Origin: Noviherbaspirillum galbum
GTDB lineage: Bacteria > Pseudomonadota > Gammaproteobacteria > Burkholderiales > Burkholderiaceae_D
Assembly: GCF_010974945.1 (NCBI RefSeq)
Contig: NZ_JAAIVB010000044.1
Span: forward strand, 18,794 to 82,793
DNA: 64,000 nucleotides
Direction: 5' to 3'
The notes beneath the pieces were generated by a model, which did not search any database, had not been told where the DNA came from, and worked only from the letters and a program-made list of their open reading frames with translations. This document shows positions 1-10,951 of the stretch, piece by piece. Positions within the stretch are counted from its first letter, which is position 1. The number at the start of each line of letters is the position of its first letter. Made by a program: the position numbers and the translations under genes.

Positions 1-242
1 TCGCCGTCCTCGTCGGCGGACTGGCGGGCACCCTGTTCGGCGCCTGGGCATCCGGCATGGTGGCGGCGGCGATTCCGAACTCCCGGCTCAAGGGCTTCCA
101 GGACAGCATCGAACACGGCCAGGTTCTGCTGATCGTCGACGTCCCGGCCCGCCGGGTGGAAGACATCGAGGAAATGGTGGAAAGACGCCATCCGGATTAC
201 CGCTTCGGCGGCGTGGAACCGCACGTACCGGCGTTTCCGTAG
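1..242 (+). CDS. DUF1269-like membrane protein, C-terminal part (partial)
   Basis: The reading frame is open from the left edge (codons in phase with base 3) to TAG at 240-242. The visible 79 residues begin with a Gly/Ala-rich hydrophobic stretch (VGGLAGTLFGAW), typical of a glycine-zipper membrane hairpin. A soluble tail follows, with the pattern VLLIVDVPARRVEDIEEMV and ending in PHVPAFP. That tail resembles the C-terminus of DUF1269-type membrane proteins, whose function is unknown. The start lies outside the window. The first ATG inside (57) is within the hydrophobic segment and is not the true start. It converges with yajQ, 14 bases apart. Family assignment is from memory of the tail pattern. 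Confidence 0.6.
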   Translation, partial: AVLVGGLAGTLFGAWASGMVAAAIPNSRLKGFQDSIEHGQVLLIVDVPARRVEDIEEMVERRHPDYRFGGVEPHVPAFP

Positions 243-256
243 GAAGCCGGCAGGAT

Positions 257-742
257 TCAGTCGCGGAAGTTGTTGAAGTCCAGCGGCAGGTCCTTGACGT
301 CCTTGCGCAGCATGGCGATCGCCGCCTGGAGATCGTCGCGCTTGGCGCCGGTGACCCGCACCGCGTCGCCCTGGATGCTGGCCTGCACCTTCATCTTGCT
401 GTCCTTGATCAGCTTGACGATCTTTTTCGCATCCTCGGACTCGATGCCGTTGCGGATCTTGATCACCTGCTTGACCTTGTCGCCGCCGATCTTTTCGATC
501 TTGCCGATGTCGAGGAAGCGCACGTCGACGTTGCGCTTGACCATCTTGCCGGTCAGGACGTCGCGCACCTGGGTAAGCTGGAAATCGCTGTCGGCATAGG
601 CGGTGATTTCGCGTTCCTTCTGTTCGACGCGGGCATCGGTGCCCTTGAAATCGAAGCGGGTGGTGATTTCCTTCATCGATTGATCGACCGCGTTCTTGAC
701 TTCCACGAGGTTGGCTTCGCAAACGACATCAAAGGAGGGCAT
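257..742 (-). CDS. yajQ: YajQ-family nucleotide-binding protein
   Basis: Product of 161 residues beginning [18 protein letters not shown], the characteristic YajQ/DUF520 N-terminus, and ending [10 protein letters not shown], the family C-terminus. YajQ proteins are small cytosolic proteins with two ferredoxin-like halves that bind nucleotides; some homologues bind cyclic di-GMP and act in regulation. The frame stays open 13 codons further upstream to a Met at 781, but the family always starts at MPSFD, so the start at 742 is chosen. The gene is divergent from murB. Length is normal for the family. Confidence 0.93.
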   Translation of the reverse strand: MPSFDVVCEANLVEVKNAVDQSMKEITTRFDFKGTDARVEQKEREITAYADSDFQLTQVRDVLTGKMVKRNVDVRFLDIGKIEKIGGDKVKQVIKIRNGIESEDAKKIVKLIKDSKMKVQASIQGDAVRVTGAKRDDLQAAIAMLRKDVKDLPLDFNNFRD

Positions 743-821
743 GGCTGTTCTTTCTACGGAAATAATGGTCGGAAAATGCACGCAAGGCCCGCGGCGGGTC
801 TTGCGATTCGTACAAGCGGCA

Positions 822-839
822 ATTTTAGCGGACTAAAAT
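822..839. promoter_or_regulatory. Perfect 7-bp inverted repeat between yajQ and murB
   Basis: ATTTTAG and CTAAAAT form a perfect inverted repeat around a CGGA spacer. It lies in the divergent yajQ/murB intergenic region, about 50 bases upstream of the murB ATG. The heptamer CGGACTA recurs at 829-835 and 871-877, the second copy running into the presumed murB -10 box. It could be an operator; no regulator can be named. Confidence 0.3.
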
Positions 840-875
840 CGGACCGGCTAGACGAGGCGCAGAGTCTTCTCGGAC

Positions 876-881
876 TATAAT
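876..881 (+). promoter_or_regulatory. Consensus -10 box (TATAAT) just upstream of murB
   Basis: A perfect TATAAT ends ten bases before the murB ATG at 891. If used, transcription would begin at about 888, leaving murB with almost no 5' leader. No convincing -35 box is seen at the proper distance, and no Shine-Dalgarno sequence precedes the ATG. Confidence 0.4.
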
Positions 882-890
882 CTGCGCCCT

Positions 891-1937
891 ATGAGCGCAT
901 CTCCTTCCTCCCTTCCCATCCAGTCCGGCATCTCGCTGCGCCAATGCAATACCTTCGGCATCGACGCCAGCGCGCGCGCCTACCTCAGGGTGGATGGGCC
1001 GGACGTCCTGCAACAACTCCGGCAACTGCGGCAAGACGCCCGTTTGATGGCCATGCCGCGCCTGGTGCTGGGCGGCGGCAGCAACATCCTGCTCACCGGC
1101 GACGTCGACGGGCTGGTGCTGCACATGGCAAACCGGGGTATCGACGTGGTCGGCGAGGATGATCAGGCTACCTACGTGCGGGCGGCCGCCGGGGAAAGCT
1201 GGGATGGTTTTGTGCAGGAAACACTGCGCCGCGGACTGGGCGGCCTGGAAAACCTGTCGCTGATTCCCGGCAGCGTCGGCGCCTCGCCCATCCAGAACAT
1301 CGGTGCCTACGGTATCGAGGTCAAGGATACCTTCCACAGCCTGACGGCCTTCGACCTGCTGACCGGCGACCTGCTGGTGCTTGACAAGCCTGCCTGCGGA
1401 TTCGGCTACCGGGACAGCGTTTTCAAGCATGCCTTGCGCGATCGCGCGGTGATCGTCGATGTCACCTTCGCCTTGCCCAAGAGGTGGCAGGCCAACACCC
1501 GCTATGCCGACGTCGCGCAGGAACTCGCGTCGCGCGGCATCGACGCCCCGGCACCGCGCGACATTGCCGACGCGGTCATCGGCATCCGCACCCGCAAGCT
1601 GCCCGATCCCGCGAAGATCGGCAATGCCGGCAGCTTCTTCAAGAACCCCGTGGTCCCGGCCGAGCGGCGCAATGCCTTGCTGGAATCGCATCCGGCGCTC
1701 GTGAGTCATGTCCAGCCTGACGGCAGCTACAAGCTCGCGGCCGGCTGGCTGATCGACCAGTGCGGATGGAAGGGAAAGACGCTGGGCGCGGCCGGGGTGT
1801 ACGAGAAGCAGGCCCTAGTGCTGGTGAATCGCGGTGGTGCGACCGGGAAGGATATTGCCGACCTGGCGGCGGCGATACAGCGGGATGTGATGGTGAAATT
1901 TGGCGTGATGCTGGAACCGGAACCGGTGTTTGTTTGA
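891..1937 (+). CDS. murB: UDP-N-acetylenolpyruvoylglucosamine reductase MurB
   Basis: MurB (348 aa) reduces UDP-GlcNAc-enolpyruvate to UDP-MurNAc with NADPH and FAD, the second committed step of peptidoglycan precursor synthesis in the cytosol. Seen in the sequence: the FAD-binding GGGSN motif at residues 61-65, the central segment SLIPGSVGASPIQNIGAYG, the catalytic serine region GNAGSFFKNP at about 244-253, and the C-terminal glutamates in LEPEPVFV. The length and the loop before the C-terminus fit the E. coli (type I) form. The start at 891 is the only plausible one, because the next Met is beyond the conserved N-terminal QCNTFG segment. No ribosome-binding site is visible and a TATAAT lies immediately upstream. 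Confidence 0.96.
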   Translation: MSASPSSLPIQSGISLRQCNTFGIDASARAYLRVDGPDVLQQLRQLRQDARLMAMPRLVLGGGSNILLTGDVDGLVLHMANRGIDVVGEDDQATYVRAAAGESWDGFVQETLRRGLGGLENLSLIPGSVGASPIQNIGAYGIEVKDTFHSLTAFDLLTGDLLVLDKPACGFGYRDSVFKHALRDRAVIVDVTFALPKRWQANTRYADVAQELASRGIDAPAPRDIADAVIGIRTRKLPDPAKIGNAGSFFKNPVVPAERRNALLESHPALVSHVQPDGSYKLAAGWLIDQCGWKGKTLGAAGVYEKQALVLVNRGGATGKDIADLAAAIQRDVMVKFGVMLEPEPVFV

Positions 1938-1990
1938 CGGCCGCAGGCCGCAGATAACTCCCTCCCTTTCAAGAAACCTCTGCCATTGTT

Positions 1991-2136
1991 CCCACCCCTT
2001 CAAGGGGAGGGTTGGGGTTGGGATGGGTTTCCGGCGCGAGCAAAGGACGTCGTTGCCATCGCTAGCGAACTAAATGCCGTTTGTTGAACACGACCGAACC
2101 CCATCCCCACCCTAACCTCCCCTTGAAGGGGAGGGG
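1991..2136. repeat. Pair of inverted REP-like elements (family A)
   Basis: Two copies of a palindromic unit built on CCCCTTCAAGGGG lie at 1991-2028 and 2099-2136. Each carries a G-rich or C-rich arm (GTTGGGGTTGGGATGGG in one, its near-complement in the other), so the copies face each other like a bacterial interspersed mosaic element. The same core recurs at 23233-23257 and 43296-43320. The 269-base murB-ppnP gap contains nothing else I recognise. Confidence 0.75.
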
Positions 2137-2206
2137 ATTTTACGGAGGGAATTTGAAAAGGAGAGGGTTTGGCGGACGAAACTTCAAGGGATGGAGATTA
2201 ATCCTT

Positions 2207-2527
2207 TCACCCCGCCACAAAGTGGCAAACGTAATCCAGCGTCTCCAGCGTCTCGATATCAAAGCTCGAATTCCCCGGCACCTCGAAGCGTTGCCCTCCC
2301 TCGAAGCTCTTCCACTCAGTCTCGCCCTTGAGACGAATCCTGCACTTACCCGCATTCAGCTCCATGATTTCCGGCGCGCCGGTGTTGAAGGTCAGGGAGG
2401 ACGGGAAGATCACGCCGATGGTTTTCTTCGTGCCGTCGGCGAAGAGGACGGTGTGGGAAACGCACTTGCCGTCGAAGTAGAGGTTGGCCTTCTTGACGAC
2501 GGAAACGTTGTCGAATTGTGTGGTCAT
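2207..2527 (-). CDS. ppnP: Pyrimidine/purine nucleoside phosphorylase PpnP
   Basis: A 106-residue protein matching the small cupin family formerly called DUF1255 (YaiE). PpnP phosphorolyses several nucleosides to base plus ribose-1-phosphate. Seen: N-terminal [20 protein letters not shown], the internal TIGVIFP segment, the cupin strand [13 protein letters not shown], and the C-terminal [11 protein letters not shown]. Full length for the family. It lies 18 bases downstream of argG on the same strand and may be co-transcribed, although no pathway link is known. Confidence 0.92.
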   Translation of the reverse strand: MTTQFDNVSVVKKANLYFDGKCVSHTVLFADGTKKTIGVIFPSSLTFNTGAPEIMELNAGKCRIRLKGETEWKSFEGGQRFEVPGNSSFDIETLETLDYVCHFVAG

Positions 2528-2545
2528 GATGATTGTCGATGAGGG

Positions 2546-5865
<3,320 letters not shown>

Positions 5866-5890
5866 GCCTGGATCATTTCCGGTTAGAGCC

Positions 5891-6250
5891 TCAGCGCTGG
5901 CGGTAGATCGCATCGACCTTGGCGGCGGCGATGAAATCGTTTTCCGAAATGCCGCCCTTGCCGCCGTTGACCGAGTGGGTATCGAAGCGGGCAACGACGC
6001 GGTTGTAGGTGACGGTCAGCTCGGGATGATGGTCGTCCGCGTGGATCACCCAGGCGATGGCGTTCACGAAGGCCAGGGTCTCGTAGTAATTCTTGAAATC
6101 GAAGCTGCGGACGATCTTGCCGTCCTGCAGCGTCCAGCCTTCGACCGCGGCGAGGTATTGGGAGATCTCGGCGTCGGACAGGCCTTGTTCGAGATGGCGT
6201 CCTTTTTTCTGGATGAGTTCTGCGGCGGTGACCATGTCAGGGGATGTCAT
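5891..6250 (-). CDS. 4a-hydroxytetrahydrobiopterin (pterin carbinolamine) dehydratase
   Basis: A 119-residue protein of the PCD/DCoH family, which dehydrates 4a-carbinolamine pterin to regenerate the pterin cofactor of aromatic amino acid hydroxylases. Diagnostic residues are in the segment [17 protein letters not shown] (the H-x3-HH-type active-site cluster), followed by the Val-rich strand [13 protein letters not shown]. No phenylalanine hydroxylase gene is adjacent, so the physiological role here is open. The ATG overlaps the stop of the M48 protease by four bases (ATGA), which suggests translational coupling. Confidence 0.93.
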   Translation of the reverse strand: MTSPDMVTAAELIQKKGRHLEQGLSDAEISQYLAAVEGWTLQDGKIVRSFDFKNYYETLAFVNAIAWVIHADDHHPELTVTYNRVVARFDTHSVNGGKGGISENDFIAAAKVDAIYRQR

Positions 6251-7506
6251 TGTTGGGCAAGCAGGTGGTGGATCCGCACGCTGGCCGGCGGATGCGAATC
6301 ATAGAAGGCGGAATGCACCGGATCGGGCGTCAGCGTCGAGGCGTTGTCTTCGTAGAGCTTGACCAGCGCCGAGACCAGGTCTTGCGGATCGGTATGCTTC
6401 GCGGCGAAGGCGTCGGCTTCGAATTCATGCTTGCGCGAGGTCAGCGAGGCGATAGGCGACAACAGGAAGGTGAAGACCGGCAGCGTCAGCATGAACAGCA
6501 GCAAGGCCATGGCGTCGTTGTTCCCGAGCAGCATCGGATCGACGCCGAGGCCGGTATAGAACCAGACCTGCGTCTTGAGATAACCAAGCAGGGCAAGAAA
6601 GCCGAGCGACATCGCGAACATCACGCCGATGCGCTTGATGATGTGCTTGAGCTTGAAGTGGCCGAGTTCGTGCGCCAGCACCGCCTCGATTTCCGACGGC
6701 GCCAGGCGCGCCAGCAGGGTGTCGAAGAAGACGATGCGCTTGGCGGCGCCGAAGCCGGAAAAATAGGCATTGCCGTGGGCGCTGCGCTTGGAGCCATCCA
6801 TTACGAACAGGCCTTTCGACGCGAAGCCGACGCGGCTCATCAGGCTTTCGATGCGGGCGCGCAGTGACTCGTCCTGCAGCGGCGTGAACTTGTTGAACAG
6901 CGGCTGGATGACGGTCGGGAAGATCACCAGCATCAGCAGCTGGAAGCCGGTCCAGACCACCCAGGCGTACAGCCACCACAGGTCGCCCGCCTTGCCCATC
7001 AGCGACAGGATCACCCACAGCAGCGGCAATCCGATCACCGCGCCGATCAGGGTCTGCTTCACCAGGTCGGAAACGAAGAGCTTGATGGTCATCTTGTTGA
7101 AGCCGAAACGGGCTTCGAGCTTGAACTGGCGATGGTAGTCGAAGGGCAGTTCGATCAGACCGGAAATCAGGGCGAAGGCGGCGATCAGGGCGATCTGGTA
7201 GGTCATGCCGGGGCCGGTCAGGCGGTGGATGTGCACCGACAGCCACTGCAGCCCGCCGAGCAGGGTGAAGCCCATGAGCACCGCGGTGTTCACCGCCAGA
7301 TGCACCAGCGAGAGATGGGTGCGCGCGACGGTATAGTCGGCCGCCTTCTGGTGCGCCGACAAGGGAATCTTTTCCGCGAACTCAGCCGGCACCGCGTGGC
7401 GGTGCGCCAGCACGTGCCTCACGTGGCGCGAGGCGAGCCACAGGCGGACCAGGAGGGTCGCGGCCACGAAACCGATGAACAACACTGAAAATGCGAAGGG
7501 GGTCAT
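6247..7506 (-). CDS. M48 family (Ste24/CAAX protease-like) membrane metalloprotease
   Basis: A 419-residue integral membrane protein. The zinc-protease motif HELGH is at about residues 277-281, and a downstream EFEAD (about 358) supplies the third zinc ligand. Multiple hydrophobic segments lie both before and after the active site. The N-terminal segments with FKLEARFGFNKMT match Ste24/CAAX prenyl protease homologues, which are about this length; HtpX is much shorter. The substrate in bacteria is not known. The start at 7506 (MTPFAFSVLF) puts a hydrophobic segment at the very N-terminus; the 25 codons upstream overlap the divergent orn promoter region. First of three closely spaced minus-strand genes. 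Confidence 0.93.
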   Translation of the reverse strand: MTPFAFSVLFIGFVAATLLVRLWLASRHVRHVLAHRHAVPAEFAEKIPLSAHQKAADYTVARTHLSLVHLAVNTAVLMGFTLLGGLQWLSVHIHRLTGPGMTYQIALIAAFALISGLIELPFDYHRQFKLEARFGFNKMTIKLFVSDLVKQTLIGAVIGLPLLWVILSLMGKAGDLWWLYAWVVWTGFQLLMLVIFPTVIQPLFNKFTPLQDESLRARIESLMSRVGFASKGLFVMDGSKRSAHGNAYFSGFGAAKRIVFFDTLLARLAPSEIEAVLAHELGHFKLKHIIKRIGVMFAMSLGFLALLGYLKTQVWFYTGLGVDPMLLGNNDAMALLLFMLTLPVFTFLLSPIASLTSRKHEFEADAFAAKHTDPQDLVSALVKLYEDNASTLTPDPVHSAFYDSHPPASVRIHHLLAQQ

Positions 7507-7549
7507 CCTGAAGCTGTGAGAAAATGGCGGCTTGCCAAGGAAATCAATT

Positions 7550-8164
7550 ATGTCACAAGCTACCGAATCCATTCCTTCCAACGCCGCCGCGACGAATCAG
7601 GAGGACGCCCGCACGGCCATCCGCCCCAATGAATTCAATCTCGTCTGGGTCGATATGGAAATGACCGGCCTCGACCCCGACAACGACCGCATCATCGAAG
7701 TGGCCGTTGTTGTCACGGATTCATCGTTGAACGTGCTCGCCGAAGGACCGGTGTTTGCGATCCACCAGCCGGACGAGGTGCTTGACCGCATGGATGCCTG
7801 GAACAAGGGCACCCACGGCCGCTCCGGCCTGATCGACCGCGTCAAGGCATCGACGGTAAGCGAGGCGGATGCGGAAGCGGCGCTAATCGATTTCCTCAAG
7901 ACCTACGTGCCGTCCGGCAAATCGCCGATGTGCGGCAATTCCATCTGCCAGGACCGTCGCTTCATGGCGCGCGGCATGCCGAAGCTGGAGGAGTTTTTCC
8001 ACTATCGCAACCTCGACGTGTCCACGCTCAAGGAACTCGTGAGGCGCTGGAAGCCGGAAATCGCCGGCGGCTTCAAGAAGGCGCAGAAGCATACCGCGCT
8101 GGCCGACATCATGGAATCCATCGACGAGCTGCGTTACTACCGCGAACATTTCCTGAAGGTATAA
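7550..8164 (+). CDS. orn: Oligoribonuclease
   Basis: Orn (204 aa) is the DEDDh 3'-5' exonuclease that degrades RNA dinucleotides at the end of mRNA decay and after pGpG formation. Seen: ExoI motif [11 protein letters not shown], ExoII region around [10 protein letters not shown], and ExoIII with [12 protein letters not shown]. Relative to E. coli Orn (181 aa) there is a polar N-terminal extension of about 25 residues before FNLVWVD. An in-frame Met at 7532 is possible, but MSQATES at 7550 lies at a reasonable distance from the divergent protease promoter. The gap to the protease gene is 43 bases. Confidence 0.96.
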   Translation: MSQATESIPSNAAATNQEDARTAIRPNEFNLVWVDMEMTGLDPDNDRIIEVAVVVTDSSLNVLAEGPVFAIHQPDEVLDRMDAWNKGTHGRSGLIDRVKASTVSEADAEAALIDFLKTYVPSGKSPMCGNSICQDRRFMARGMPKLEEFFHYRNLDVSTLKELVRRWKPEIAGGFKKAQKHTALADIMESIDELRYYREHFLKV

Positions 8165-8321
8165 GCCCCGGCCGCGCGACCGCCTGCCCGTTTGACCGCT
8201 TTCCCGGACTTCGCCGGCATGGGAACGTCCGCCTTGCCGGCATGACAGCGTGGTGACGGGCGGCGCATAACGCTGTACACTTCTGCCCCTTCTTTTCCGC
8301 ACCCATTTTTCAAGGCGCAAC

Positions 8322-9995
8322 ATGGCCTCCGACGACCTCCCCCAGACCGACATCATCGACGCGCAGCAGGACGCCGCCGAACCGCGCAAGGTATCCACCG
8401 ACCTGATCACCAGGGAAGTGGCGCGCCGCCGCACCTTCGGCATCATCTCCCACCCCGACGCCGGCAAGACCACGCTGACCGAGAAGCTCCTGCTGTTCTC
8501 GGGCGCGATCCAGCTCGCCGGCACGGTGAAGGCGCGCAAGAGCGGCCGGCACGCCACCTCGGACTGGATGGAAATCGAAAAGCAGCGCGGCATCTCGGTC
8601 GCCAGCTCGGTCATGCAGTTCGAATACCGTGACCACGTGGTGAACCTGCTCGACACCCCGGGCCACCAGGATTTCTCGGAAGATACCTACCGCGTGCTGA
8701 CCGCCGTCGACTCGGCGCTGATGGTGATCGACGCGGCAAAGGGCGTGGAAGAGCAGACCATCAAGCTGCTCAACGTCTGCCGCATGCGCGCCACACCCAT
8801 CCTGACCTTCATGAACAAAATGGACCGCGAGACCCGCGATCCGCTGGAGCTGCTAGACGAAGTCGAATCGGTGCTCAAGATCCAGTGCGCGCCGGTCACC
8901 TGGCCGATCGGCATGGGCAAGAATTTCCGCGGCGTTTACCACCTGCTGCGCGATGAAATCCTGCTGTTCCGCGCCGGCGAGGAACGCGCGGACCAGGAAT
9001 TCGAAGTGGTGAAGGGCATCGACAATCCGCGCCTGGCGGAAATGTTCCCGATGGAAATCGAACAGCTCAAGATGGAAGTCGAGCTGGTCCATGGCGCCTC
9101 GCATCCCTTCGACCTCGACGCCTTCCTCGCGGGAACCCAGACACCCGTGTTCTTCGGTTCCGCGATCAACAACTTCGGCGTGCGGGAAATCCTGAATGCG
9201 CTGCTCGACTGGGCGCCCGCGCCGCGCCATCGCGACGCCAGCGTGCGCGCGGTGGAGCCCGTGGAAGCACCGTTCACCGGCTTCGTCTTCAAGATCCAGG
9301 CGAACATGGACCCCGCGCACCGCGACCGCATCGCCTTCCTGCGCGTCTGTTCCGGCCGCTTCGAGCGCGGCATGCGCATCAAGCACCTGCGCCTGAACCG
9401 CGACATCAAGGTCTCTAGCGTGGTGACCTTCATGGCCTCGAGCCGGGAGCAGGTGGAAGAAGCCTATGCCGGCGACATCATCGGCCTGCCCAACCACGGC
9501 AACATGCAGATCGGCGACAGCTTTTCCGAGGGCGAGGTGCTGCAGTTCACCGGCATCCCGTATTTCGCGCCGGACTTTTTCCGCATCGTGCGCATCCGCA
9601 ACCCGCTCAAGATCAAGCAGCTCCACAAGGGCTTGCAGCAGCTGGGCGAGGAGGGCGCGGTGCAGGTGTTCAAGCCGGTGCACGGCGGCGACCTGATCCT
9701 CGGCGCGGTCGGCGTGCTGCAGTTCGAAGTGGTGGCGAGCCGCCTGATGAACGAGTACGGTGTCGACGCGGTGTTCGAGACCGCCAGCATCAGCAGCGCG
9801 CGCTGGGTTTCCAGCGACGACAAGAAGGCGCTCGCCGATTTCGAGCGCTCGTCCGCCGGGGCGAACATCGCCTTCGACGCCGCCGGCAACATGGCTTACC
9901 TGGCAAGTTCCGGCGTGAACCTGAGGCTGACCCAGGAGCGCTGGCCGCAGATTACCTTCCATGCTACCCGCGAGCACGCCGTCAAGATCGGCTGA
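8322..9995 (+). CDS. prfC: Peptide chain release factor 3
   Basis: RF3 (557 aa) is the translational GTPase that removes RF1/RF2 after termination. Motifs: G1 [10 protein letters not shown] (about residues 43-52), G2 region RGISVASS, G3 DTPGHQDF and G4 NKMD. The C-terminal half ends with the segment [16 protein letters not shown]. The protein is about 28 residues longer than E. coli RF3 because of a charged N-terminal extension. It is monocistronic, followed by a 265-base regulatory gap. Confidence 0.96.
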   Translation: MASDDLPQTDIIDAQQDAAEPRKVSTDLITREVARRRTFGIISHPDAGKTTLTEKLLLFSGAIQLAGTVKARKSGRHATSDWMEIEKQRGISVASSVMQFEYRDHVVNLLDTPGHQDFSEDTYRVLTAVDSALMVIDAAKGVEEQTIKLLNVCRMRATPILTFMNKMDRETRDPLELLDEVESVLKIQCAPVTWPIGMGKNFRGVYHLLRDEILLFRAGEERADQEFEVVKGIDNPRLAEMFPMEIEQLKMEVELVHGASHPFDLDAFLAGTQTPVFFGSAINNFGVREILNALLDWAPAPRHRDASVRAVEPVEAPFTGFVFKIQANMDPAHRDRIAFLRVCSGRFERGMRIKHLRLNRDIKVSSVVTFMASSREQVEEAYAGDIIGLPNHGNMQIGDSFSEGEVLQFTGIPYFAPDFFRIVRIRNPLKIKQLHKGLQQLGEEGAVQVFKPVHGGDLILGAVGVLQFEVVASRLMNEYGVDAVFETASISSARWVSSDDKKALADFERSSAGANIAFDAAGNMAYLASSGVNLRLTQERWPQITFHATREHAVKIG

Positions 9996-10125
9996 GGCCC
10001 GCGCCCGGCGCCTCCTGAGCGGGGCGCGTCCCCACGGACGGCGGTTTGCGGCGCTGCGTGATCGCATGCGTTCATAGCGTTTTCGTGAGATTAGGAAGAA
10101 GTTTCGCCGATCTCCAAAAACGCGA

Positions 10126-10139
10126 TTGATAAAAATCAA
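10126..10139 (+). promoter_or_regulatory. Perfect FNR/Anr-type binding site
   Basis: TTGATAAAAATCAA matches the FNR consensus TTGAT-N4-ATCAA at every defined position. Its centre (10132.5) is about 41 bases upstream of the start point predicted from the TATACT at 10161-10166, which is the spacing of a class II FNR-activated promoter. The only downstream gene in that direction is the hemerythrin-like CDS at 10261, so oxygen-responsive activation of that gene is inferred. Confidence 0.75.
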
Positions 10140-10152
10140 AGGGTGTTTCCTT

Positions 10153-10170
10153 GGTGAGCATATACTCACC
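10153..10170 (+). promoter_or_regulatory. -10 box inside a perfect inverted repeat (putative operator)
   Basis: GGTGAG and CTCACC form a perfect 6-bp inverted repeat around CATATA. The -10 hexamer TATACT (10161-10166) is embedded in its right half. Occupancy would block the same promoter that the FNR box would activate. I cannot assign the site to a known repressor family. Confidence 0.5.
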
Positions 10171-10260
10171 TGACGCCCTTTTTCCGCTCTTCTTCCAATC
10201 CACTTTCCGTACGGTAGCTACCGAACGGCGGAGGGCTGTTTTCGTTTTTCAGGAGTGTTC

Positions 10261-10833
10261 ATGCTGACCGCCACGTATTCTCTCGTCGCCATTTCCGCCG
10301 AACAGGACACCGCACGCAGCATTCTTCATCGCCTCCAGCAGCACATCCAGAACGTCTGGCACAGCGTTCACAACATCGATCTCGCCTTCCTGGGATCGTG
10401 CTTCGAGAAGGTTTTTCAGTTCGACGACTTCTGCCGCCGGCGCAAGCTGGAAGTCCATGTGATCCCGGCTCTCAAGCGCGTTACGCGCGAAGCCGACGAT
10501 CTCATCGACCAGCTTGACGCGCTCGGCGCCGCCAGTCTCGTCTTCGTCCGCTCGACTTTCGAACATTTCAAGAAGGTCGTGGACCTGGGTACGGCGCGCG
10601 CTCACGAGATGGTCACCGCCATGGAGCTATACACCGGTGAAATGGCGACCCGGCTCAAGCGTGAAGAGGAAGAATTGTTTCCTCTGATGCGCCGCAGTTT
10701 CTCGGTGGAAGACTGGTTCGCCATCGCTTCCTGCTTCCTGGCGGAGGATGGCGGCCCGCACAAGGGACGCCAGATTTCCCGCAAGCCGCAGCGCGGTTCC
10801 GTGAAGAACAACTCGCGCTACACGCTCAACTGA
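10261..10833 (+). CDS. Hemerythrin-like helical protein of unknown function
   Basis: A 190-residue, probably all-helical cytosolic protein. The segment LKREEEELFPLMRR closely resembles the HxxxEEExLFP helix of bacterial hemerythrins, but the usual histidine is replaced (TRLKREEEELFP). Other possible metal ligands are scattered (H25, H29, H36 and H39 region; EVHVIPALKR; EHFKK; RAHEM). It is therefore hemerythrin-like but degenerate, and may not bind a di-iron centre. The C-terminal 25 residues are basic and polar. AGGAG at 10251-10255 places the ATG at 10261 at proper spacing; a GTG at 10255 overlaps that site and is rejected. The FNR-type promoter upstream suggests a role in low oxygen or nitrosative conditions. 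Confidence 0.7.
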   Translation: MLTATYSLVAISAEQDTARSILHRLQQHIQNVWHSVHNIDLAFLGSCFEKVFQFDDFCRRRKLEVHVIPALKRVTREADDLIDQLDALGAASLVFVRSTFEHFKKVVDLGTARAHEMVTAMELYTGEMATRLKREEEELFPLMRRSFSVEDWFAIASCFLAEDGGPHKGRQISRKPQRGSVKNNSRYTLN

Positions 10834-10844
10834 GGCCGTTTCGG

Positions 10845-10929
10845 GGACATGCCGCAATGGCATGTCCATTCCCCCGGCATGCCGTGGCATTCTCTGCCAA
10901 GGCGGTTGCCGACACTTGCATGCCACGGC
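10845..10929 (+). other. Two strong stem-loops ahead of the TAXI protein gene
   Basis: GGACATGCC (10845-10853) and GGCATGTCC (10859-10867) form a perfect 9-bp hairpin with a GCAAT loop. Further on, GCCGTGGCAT (10881-10890) pairs perfectly with ATGCCACGGC (10920-10929). Neither is followed by a T-run, so they are not simple terminators. They occupy most of the 118-base gap between the hemerythrin-like gene and the next CDS and may set differential expression or be a leader structure. Confidence 0.5.
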
Positions 10930-10951
10930 CTTTCTTGGCATGGTGTCGCCC

